Of a DNA stretch of 64,000 bases, positions 58,292-64,000 are shown piece by piece. Location of the stretch: positions 62,552-126,551 of the forward strand of contig DAGJ01000021.1 of assembly GCA_002495685.1 (NCBI GenBank), in the 5' to 3' direction. Position 1 is the first letter of the stretch, and each line of letters opens with the position of its first letter. The notes beneath the pieces are model-generated. The model worked only from the letters and a program-made list of their open reading frames with translations. It was not told where the DNA came from and made no database searches. The translations under genes and the position numbers were made by a program. The DNA comes from Methanobrevibacter sp. UBA412. Lineage in GTDB: Archaea; Methanobacteriota; Methanobacteria; Methanobacteriales; Methanobacteriaceae.

Positions 58292-59656
58292 TTAAATATT
58301 AAACAAATCATTTAAAGATTCACTCATAGTAGGATGGGTGAAAACTTGATTTTTAAGTAAAGTATAATCTAAATCTAAATCCATAGCTAATTTAATAATA
58401 TTAATCACTTCAAAAGATTCCTCACAAATTAACTCAGCACCTAAAATCTTATTAGAATCCTCATCAATAATAGCTTTTAATAAGCCAACAGGATTTTTAA
58501 GAACTTGTGCCTTAGGAATACCTGCAGCAGGCATTTTAGATATTTTTACATTAAAACCTTTATCAATAGCTTCTTTTTCAGTTAAACCAACTCTAGAAAA
58601 ACAAGGATCAATAAAAACACTAAATGGAACATTCTTACGATTAGATAAATTATAATCCATTTTACCTTCAAGTTGATTTTTCACAATACGGAAATCATCA
58701 AGAGATATATAAGTAAATTGAAGACCACCTACAACATCACCCATAGCCCAAATATTAGGAGTAGATGTTTGTAAATTATCATCTGTTTTAACCGCACCAC
58801 GTTTAGTAGTTTCAACACCTGCAAGATCTAGATTCAACCCTACAGTATTAGCTTTTCTACCAGTAGCAATTAAAACAGCATCAGCACAAAAACTATTCTT
58901 AACATCATCAATAGTATAATTAATCACAGCTTCATCATCTTTATTAATAATAGATTCGATTTCAGCATTAAAAATAATATCAATACCTTTATTCTTAAAA
59001 ATAGATTCAATCTCATCTGCAACATCTCTATCGTCACGTTTTAAAAACAAAGGTCCATGTTGAATAATAGTAACTTTAGATCCAAAATTTGAATACATAG
59101 AAGCAAATTCTAAACCAATATATCCACCACCAACAATAACTAATCTTTCTGGAAACTCATCAAGATCCATTAAGCTATCACTGAAATAAACATAAGGATT
59201 ATTATCTATCCCTTCAATAGGAGGTTTTACAGAACTAGATCCTGTATTAATAAAGATTCTATCTCCTTCAATATTAAAAGTTTCATCATTGGTTTTTATT
59301 TGTACCTGATTTTCATTTATAAAACTTCCAAAACCATTAAAAACAGTAATATTTTCATTTTTATCTAACATATTAAAGTTTTTTTCACGAAGCATACCAG
59401 TTAATCTTCTTTTTTCAAGAATTGCTTCTTTATAAAACTTCTTTTTTTCATCTAAATTTAAATCTTTACCTTTTAATTTTAAACTACTAGTCACTAAAGA
59501 TTTTGATGGAATACAACCAACATTAATACAAGTTCCACCATACATTTGGTCTGATTTTTCAATCATCGCAACACTTTCACCTTTAGAACCTAAATATGCT
59601 GAAAGTGTTTTACCACCTTTTCCAAATCCAATAACAATATTTTGAAAATGTTTCAT
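58292..59656 (-). CDS. RclA-like pyridine nucleotide-disulfide oxidoreductase
   Basis: FAD flavoprotein most like bacterial RclA, a copper/thiol reductase linked to reactive-chlorine resistance. Redox pair Cys43/Cys48 lies in YGGTCINVGCIPSK, the same positions as in E. coli RclA. Other near-identical blocks are IVGGGYIGLEFASMYSNFGSKVT, IWAMGDVVGGLQFTYISLDD (near 304) and HPTMSESLNDLF at the end (His441, Glu446). AGGTGA precedes the ATG. Probably acquired from bacteria. Dihydrolipoamide or mercuric reductase are the less likely readings. Confidence 0.85.
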   Translation of the reverse strand: MKHFQNIVIGFGKGGKTLSAYLGSKGESVAMIEKSDQMYGGTCINVGCIPSKSLVTSSLKLKGKDLNLDEKKKFYKEAILEKRRLTGMLREKNFNMLDKNENITVFNGFGSFINENQVQIKTNDETFNIEGDRIFINTGSSSVKPPIEGIDNNPYVYFSDSLMDLDEFPERLVIVGGGYIGLEFASMYSNFGSKVTIIQHGPLFLKRDDRDVADEIESIFKNKGIDIIFNAEIESIINKDDEAVINYTIDDVKNSFCADAVLIATGRKANTVGLNLDLAGVETTKRGAVKTDDNLQTSTPNIWAMGDVVGGLQFTYISLDDFRIVKNQLEGKMDYNLSNRKNVPFSVFIDPCFSRVGLTEKEAIDKGFNVKISKMPAAGIPKAQVLKNPVGLLKAIIDEDSNKILGAELICEESFEVINIIKLAMDLDLDYTLLKNQVFTHPTMSESLNDLFNI

Positions 59657-59808
59657 TATATATTCACCTCAAAAATAAATTCATATTCAATAATTTAATT
59701 AGTGATTTAATAATATTTATCTTTATTTAAAATGTTGTAATAAAAAATATTGTTTAGGAAAATAACGAATAATTTAAAAAAAAGTATGTAATTAAAGAAG
59801 TTAAAAAT

Positions 59809-60438
59809 TTAATATCTAATACTTCTCATTTTTTGTACAGTATTCCAACTTTTACGTACAAAATAAGGCATTTCATCATATGTAAAATTAGTTAAAAAAT
59901 CTTTAGTTTTAGGATCACTAGGGTAACCTGAACCAATCCCACCCATTTGAATATAATCTTCATTAATATCTTTAATAATTTTATCCCTAGTACATTTAGC
60001 TATAATTGAAGCTGCAGCTACTTGATAATAATTATCATCTGCTTTATGTTCTGCTGTAATATTATCACATTCAACTATGCTTTTAATTTCATTTTCTAAT
60101 CGTTTAGGTTTAACATCTAATGAATCTATAATAACAGCATCTGGTTTCAAATTTTCAATAATTTTAATCATAGCAATTTTTTCAATTTCATTTAAATTCA
60201 CATCTTTAGATCGTAAATTATCAATATCCATTGCAGTTATCTCAACAGTTTCATACTCAAACATTTTCACTAATTTACGAGCAAGAGTAGTTCTTCTTTT
60301 AGGAGTTAATTTTTTAGAATCCTTAACACCCATTCGTTCTAATATTTTTGTTTTTTCTTCAGGAATCACAATACCTGCTACTATCATAGGGCCTAATACA
60401 GGGCCTCTTCCAGCTTCATCTAATCCTAGAATATTCAT
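59809..60438 (-). CDS. rnhB: Ribonuclease HII
   Basis: Cuts RNA in RNA-DNA hybrids. LGLDEAGRGPVLGPM at the N-terminus holds the DE pair, IDSLDVKP near residue 100 and EHKADDNYYQVAAASIIAK near 130 hold the remaining acids, then GSGYPSDPKT. 209 aa is normal. No ribosome site is evident before the ATG. It lies 152 nt upstream of the RclA-like gene on the same strand. Confidence 0.93.
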   Translation of the reverse strand: MNILGLDEAGRGPVLGPMIVAGIVIPEEKTKILERMGVKDSKKLTPKRRTTLARKLVKMFEYETVEITAMDIDNLRSKDVNLNEIEKIAMIKIIENLKPDAVIIDSLDVKPKRLENEIKSIVECDNITAEHKADDNYYQVAAASIIAKCTRDKIIKDINEDYIQMGGIGSGYPSDPKTKDFLTNFTYDEMPYFVRKSWNTVQKMRSIRY

Positions 60439-60635
60439 AATTATCTATAACCAAACATTTAAACAAAATTTTTTCTAAAAAATAAAAATTATTATTATTT
60501 TTTTAAGATTTATATAAAGAATTTAAAAAATAGTTAAAAAAAAATTTGTTTATTCATTAAAAGATTATGTTTTATATATCTTTCAATGAATTCAAATTTC
60601 TTTTATTGAGTTTTTCCCGTGTTTATAGGAGAAAT

Positions 60636-61709
60636 TTATCTCATAGCTTTAAGACGTACTTCTGGTTCTAAAGCTAATGGTTCTGCAGCTACGATTGCAG
60701 TTCCTTTTGCAACAACAGTCATTGGGTCATCGGATATTTTGATTGGTATTTCTACTTCATCAAATATTCTTTCTTTAACTCCACGTAATCTGGAAGTTCC
60801 ACCTACAGCAACAGTATTTGAATAGATTCCCATCATTAATTCAGGAGGTAATCTTTCTAATATGAGTTGTAATCCATTCATTACTTCAATCATTATTGGT
60901 TCAGCTGCATCTGCAACTAACATTGAATCAATAACTACTTTTTTAGGTCTGTTAGTATCCATTGCTTTTCCAATGATTTCTACACTTAAGTTTTCCATTT
61001 CTTCACTACAATGAACCATACCAACTTCAATTTTTGCAGCTTCAGCATCATGGATACTTATTGCAACATTGAATTTTTCTGCAACTAATTCAACAATTCT
61101 TGCATCAATATCGTCTCCACCCCAACGGACGGTTTCAATATCATTAATTCCTCCAAGAGAAATAACAACTAAATCACTTGAACCAGCACCAATATCAATA
61201 ACCATTGTTCCATTAGGTTCTGCTATAGGTAATCCTGCACCTATTGCTGCAGCTAATCCTTCACTAATAACTAGAACATATTCTGCTCCTGCTTTTCTAC
61301 CAATTTCTTCAGCAGCATTTTTTTCTACTTCAGATGAATCTCCTGGAATTCCAATAACGATTCTTCCAACACTTTCACCATCTTTAATACCAATTTCCAT
61401 GGCTTTAATTAATAAAGCTTGAGCTTGAGCTATATTTTCAATAACTCCTTTTTTTAATGGTCTTACTGCGGTAATATCTTCAGGAGTTCTGCCTAACATT
61501 CTTTTTGCTTCTTCTCCTACAGATAAAACTGCTGTTGGATCATCTTTTTTAACAGCAACAACGGAAGGGATTTGATATAAATCAAATTTGTCTCCAGATG
61601 GTTTTGCAATCACTGTATTTAAAGTTCCTAAATCTATTCCTAAGCTATTTTTAACTATTGTTTTTTTTGGTTCTGATTCTTGTACCTCGGTATCTCCAAA
61701 AATACTCAC
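60636..61709 (-). CDS. MreB/Hsp70-like actin-family ATPase
   Basis: Actin-fold protein, likely a cytoskeletal or shape factor in pseudomurein-walled methanogens. LGIDLGTLNTVIAK near residue 23 is phosphate 1, MVIDIGAGSSDLVVISLGG near 168 is phosphate 2, and SNTVAVGGTSRLRGVKERI near 307 is the adenosine motif. 357 aa is close to MreB length. It begins at GTG 61709, with GGAGGAAT 4 nt upstream lying in the end of the previous gene, so the two are translationally coupled. Confidence 0.8.
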   Translation of the reverse strand: MSIFGDTEVQESEPKKTIVKNSLGIDLGTLNTVIAKPSGDKFDLYQIPSVVAVKKDDPTAVLSVGEEAKRMLGRTPEDITAVRPLKKGVIENIAQAQALLIKAMEIGIKDGESVGRIVIGIPGDSSEVEKNAAEEIGRKAGAEYVLVISEGLAAAIGAGLPIAEPNGTMVIDIGAGSSDLVVISLGGINDIETVRWGGDDIDARIVELVAEKFNVAISIHDAEAAKIEVGMVHCSEEMENLSVEIIGKAMDTNRPKKVVIDSMLVADAAEPIMIEVMNGLQLILERLPPELMMGIYSNTVAVGGTSRLRGVKERIFDEVEIPIKISDDPMTVVAKGTAIVAAEPLALEPEVRLKAMR

Positions 61710-61711
61710 GG

Positions 61712-62362
61712 TTATTCCTCCATAATGTCTTTAAAGTCTATAACAAAAATTTTATTTGATGTAGCGATTTTTTGAATTTTAGCGACATCCTCGTCATGTT
61801 CAATTGAAATGAGAATTGTATTTAATACTGCTTCATCCATATTGAATAGAGGAGTTACGATATTCTGTAAAAATTTGGGTATATCCTTTGAAATATTTAA
61901 TTCAGTTTCTATAAACCCTGTAGTTTGATCTTCTAATAAAATTGAAATGGGTGCATTTTCTCTTCCAGTATCATTAACAAATTTTTTTATTCTATCTTCA
62001 GGACCTACTAATGTCATTAAATTATCTTCATTTTCAATATAGTAAGGGGCAATTACAATAGATGCACTGCCTTGTTCTTTAGATAATTTACTGATTTCTC
62101 TAATTTTATAGGAATCTCCTTTTAAAATGATGAAATCAAATTTTTTATTAATTTTACCTTCAGTAAATGAGATATGTTCTCTAAATAGAATTTTAACAGT
62201 TTTTTTAGATGCAATTGCTGTGTATACTATGTCATTAACTAGTTTATCATTTCCAGCTATAACACACCATACTTTTTCAACATCTTCTTCAGATGAAACT
62301 TTTGCAGCTTGTCTGAGGATCTGAATTTTATCTTCTATCATCATATACACATCATAAAACAT
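61712..62362 (-). CDS. Conserved protein coupled to the MreB-like gene
   Basis: Function unknown. It has a Rossmann-like alternation of strands and helices (VWCVIAGNDKLVNDIVYTAI, FDFIILKGDSYKIREISKL, SASIVIAPYYIEN, VLNTILISIEHDEDV) with no membrane segment, and possibly binds a ligand or acts as a regulator of the actin-like protein. It ends 2 nt before the MreB-like start, so they form an operon. The start may be ATG 62362, or ATG 62344/62341 (MMIEDKIQ), which has GATGTG upstream. Confidence 0.65.
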   Translation of the reverse strand: MFYDVYMMIEDKIQILRQAAKVSSEEDVEKVWCVIAGNDKLVNDIVYTAIASKKTVKILFREHISFTEGKINKKFDFIILKGDSYKIREISKLSKEQGSASIVIAPYYIENEDNLMTLVGPEDRIKKFVNDTGRENAPISILLEDQTTGFIETELNISKDIPKFLQNIVTPLFNMDEAVLNTILISIEHDEDVAKIQKIATSNKIFVIDFKDIMEE

Positions 62363-62759
62363 TCTTTTTCGAATGCTAACCCTATTAAATTAAGCATATT
62401 TTATTTATATAAAAATATAAGGTTATATTAATTTTTTAAATATGTTACACTATTTTTAGATAATATAACAATTTCTAAACGATTTAATAAAAATTAAATT
62501 TATAGTGCTAACATTTAATAATTATCTATATTTTACTAATATTTATATTTAATATATTAATCTATAAAAAAAGTTTTAAAAATTTAATTTAATTAAAAAA
62601 ATTTCTATATTATATATATTATTACATTACATTACTATATAAAATTTTAAAAAAATTTTTATAAAAGTTTAAAGAAATCTGTGTATACAATTAACTTAAA
62701 TATTATTTATTAAAAAAAAGGTTAGGGTTATATAATTACTCTAGAGGTTAAAAGATAAA
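62363..62759. promoter_or_regulatory. 397-bp divergent promoter region (MreB-like operon / pssA)
   Basis: No open frame. On the minus strand a TATA-like TATTTTTATATAAA at about 62403-62416 would start transcription near 62380 for the MreB-like operon. On the plus strand CTATATAAAAT at about 62635-62645 may serve pssA, although that leader would be about 100 nt. Short ATTAC repeats lie at 62620-62635. Confidence 0.4.
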
Positions 62760-63479
62760 ATGCAATTACAAGAAACTGGAATTTTTAATTTTATCCGAAT
62801 ACCTGATTTAATTTCATCATTAAACATGATATTCGGAGTTTTAGGGATTCTAATGGCAATAAATAATTATTTCTCATTATCAGCATTTTTTATTATCATT
62901 GCAATAATTTTTGATAGTGTTGATGGATGGGTTGCAAGAAAATTAGGTTTTCATGATGATTTAGGATTTGGTAAAAATATTGATTCTCTAGCAGATATCG
63001 TTTCATTTGGTGTTGCTCCAGCAGTACTATTATATACATTAGGAATGAAACTAGCACCAAATCTTGAAATTTTAACTATTATCATATGTTTATACATGGT
63101 ACTATGTGGACTTTTAAGATTAGCACGTTTCAACGTAATCGGTGAAAAAATTGAATATAAAGGGTTCATAGGTTTCCCTATACCAGGAATAGCATTATTA
63201 CTAACAGCGTTATATTTAACAGGAGTTTTCAACATATGGTTTGCATATATTTTAATGATTATTGTTGCTACATTGATGGTTAGTAATTTCAAATATCCAA
63301 AAGTGGATAATTATCCTATGATTGCAATTTCAGTAATATTAATAATATTAACACCACTAAAATTAGCATTATTCAATATAAATATACCCGCATTAATTTT
63401 ATTTATAATTGTATTAATCTATTTAATCATATTTCTTTATTATAATCTAAATAACACAATTGATAATTTAAATGAATAA
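62760..63479 (+). CDS. pssA: Archaetidylserine synthase (CDP-alcohol phosphatidyltransferase)
   Basis: Membrane enzyme joining CDP-archaeol and L-serine. The CDP-alcohol motif reads IFDSVDGWVARKLGFHDDLGFGKNIDSLADIVSFGVAPA in outline: DSVDGWVAR near residue 50, then G, D and D (NIDSLAD near 74), the D-G-x2-A-R-x8-G-x3-D-x3-D pattern with a slightly longer middle. Seven or so helices follow. GAGGT is 10 nt before the ATG. It starts a plus-strand unit with the sortase 26 nt downstream. Confidence 0.85.
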   Translation: MQLQETGIFNFIRIPDLISSLNMIFGVLGILMAINNYFSLSAFFIIIAIIFDSVDGWVARKLGFHDDLGFGKNIDSLADIVSFGVAPAVLLYTLGMKLAPNLEILTIIICLYMVLCGLLRLARFNVIGEKIEYKGFIGFPIPGIALLLTALYLTGVFNIWFAYILMIIVATLMVSNFKYPKVDNYPMIAISVILIILTPLKLALFNINIPALILFIIVLIYLIIFLYYNLNNTIDNLNE

Positions 63480-63505
63480 ATTTGTAAAAAGGGAATCATT
63501 AACAG

Positions 63506-64000
63506 ATGTTACATAATAAATTAGATATCAAAACATTAATCGTTATAATAGCATTAATTATCCTTGCTATGTATGCATTTACAGAGGTAACCTATTTTTC
63601 TTCAAAAATAGTTGTAGAACGAAATATTGAATCTCCAGTATTAACAATTCCAGAATTAGGTGTTCAAGAAAAAATTAATAATGTTTCTATATCTCAAGGA
63701 GTTTATAAAGAAGAACAATCTTACACTCCAACTCATGGGGAAGTAATATTATTTGGACATAGAACACTTCAAGGATCACCATTCTTAAGGTTAAATGAAT
63801 TAAAACCTGGAGACATTATTACATTAGATTGGCCAGGTATAGGTGAAGCAAACTATACTGTAAATTCAACAAAAATAGTTCCAGCATCATATAAAATGCA
63901 AGTAAACAATACTTTGCAAAAAATAGATTTAATAACATGTAATCCAATTGGATCAACAAGTGAAAGATTAATAGTTTCAGGAGATTTAACCAGTGTAGGT
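63506..64000 (+). CDS. Sortase (partial, C-terminus off the right edge)
   Basis: Membrane-anchored transpeptidase that links surface proteins to cell-surface material. One N-terminal helix (TLIVIIALIILAMYAFTEV, about residues 10-28) is followed by a sortase barrel: His85 in LFGHRTL, Cys145 in LITCNPIGSTSERLIVSG and Arg154, the canonical H-C-R set. All 165 codons to the edge are open; only a short end should be missing. It follows pssA by 26 nt. Confidence 0.88.
   Translation, partial: MLHNKLDIKTLIVIIALIILAMYAFTEVTYFSSKIVVERNIESPVLTIPELGVQEKINNVSISQGVYKEEQSYTPTHGEVILFGHRTLQGSPFLRLNELKPGDIITLDWPGIGEANYTVNSTKIVPASYKMQVNNTLQKIDLITCNPIGSTSERLIVSGDLTSVG

Noticed and set aside
58292..59656. Dihydrolipoamide dehydrogenase or mercuric reductase
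   Set aside because: No lipoyl enzyme complex nearby, no N-terminal heavy-metal domain or C-terminal Cys pair, and the C-terminal block and redox Cys positions match RclA better.
61069..61422. 117-codon plus-strand frame within the MreB-like gene
   Set aside because: Antisense shadow rich in Ser/Ile/Pro; coding signal belongs to the actin-like protein.
1..64000. CRISPR arrays, tRNA/rRNA genes, insertion sequences and prophage
   Set aside because: No regular repeat-spacer pattern, cloverleaf GC patch, transposase, integrase or phage structural gene was seen on either strand.

Overview
The window is archaeal and comes from an AT-rich methanogen of the Methanobacteriaceae, most likely Methanobrevibacter-like. 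Methanogenesis is shown by the methyl-CoM reductase activation ATPase AtwA, methanogenesis marker protein 9, and F420 genes (cofC, cofD, cofE, arfA). Archaeal informational genes include topoisomerase VI, a histone, aIF1A, Rio1, a Dim2-like KH protein and archaeal-type ProS and MetG. Ether-lipid genes include egsA, a UbiA-family DGGGP synthase and archaetidylserine synthase. An MreB-like protein, sortase and ExbBD fit the pseudomurein-walled Methanobacteriales. MoeA argues mildly against Methanosphaera stadtmanae, which is reported to lack molybdopterin synthesis. Species cannot be fixed from this sequence. No rRNA, tRNA, CRISPR array, transposase or prophage was seen.

Layout. 1-11.7 kb: partial inositol-1-phosphate synthase, then surface-glycan and lipid genes (two GT4-like glycosyltransferases, DGGGP synthase, two divergent multi-spanning GT-C paralogues, a twin-zinc-ribbon NERD membrane protein and a hexapeptide acyltransferase). 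11.7-17.4 kb (minus): a nonulosonic (sialic-like) acid operon made of a flippase, a capsule-type glycosyltransferase, NeuB and a NeuA-PseG fusion. 17.7-26.4 kb: hypD, phosphoglycolate phosphatase, a PmbA/TldD protein, thiD, cofC, proS, egsA, UPF0179, rpiA and a small membrane protein. An 820-bp non-coding stretch follows. 27.3-32.9 kb: metG, DUF530, a DUF1699-like/HTH protein and a MraY/GPT-family transferase. 33.0-35.0 kb (minus): a small helical protein, a GyrI-like protein and moeA. 35.3-40.7 kb: aIF1A, rio1, KH protein, top6B and top6A. 40.8-45.8 kb: DUF2284, gap, an endonuclease IV-like protein, a histone with extra cysteines, two paralogous microproteins (55 and 48 aa) and an AAA ATPase.

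45.9-62.4 kb is almost all minus strand: hemA and a siroheme-type dehydrogenase, methanogenesis marker 9 with a UBA-like tail, atwA, two proteins sharing a zinc ribbon (one a DUF134 regulator), an MJ0144-type dihydrouridine-synthase-like protein, arfA, cofD, a multi-zinc-ribbon protein, a DAPG-hydrolase-like protein, cofE, purO, exbD and exbB, an RclA-like flavoprotein, rnhB, an MreB-like actin and its partner. 62.8-64 kb (plus): archaetidylserine synthase and a partial sortase.

Themes. (1) The lipid genes (egsA, UbiA, pssA, ino1) cover several steps of ether-phospholipid synthesis. (2) arfA, cofD, cofE and cofC supply F420, while hemA and the siroheme-type enzyme feed F430 and cobamides. (3) The nonulosonic acid operon, glycosyltransferases and sortase point to an elaborate surface, as in gut-dwelling methanogens. 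(4) The least explained items are the microprotein pair beside the AAA ATPase, the DAPG-hydrolase-like protein inside an F420 cluster, the UBA-like tail on marker 9, the NeuA-PseG fusion and two identical 15-nt promoter cores, one with no gene nearby. Many genes appear to start with TTG; starts here were often moved downstream because the Shine-Dalgarno lay inside the longest open frame.
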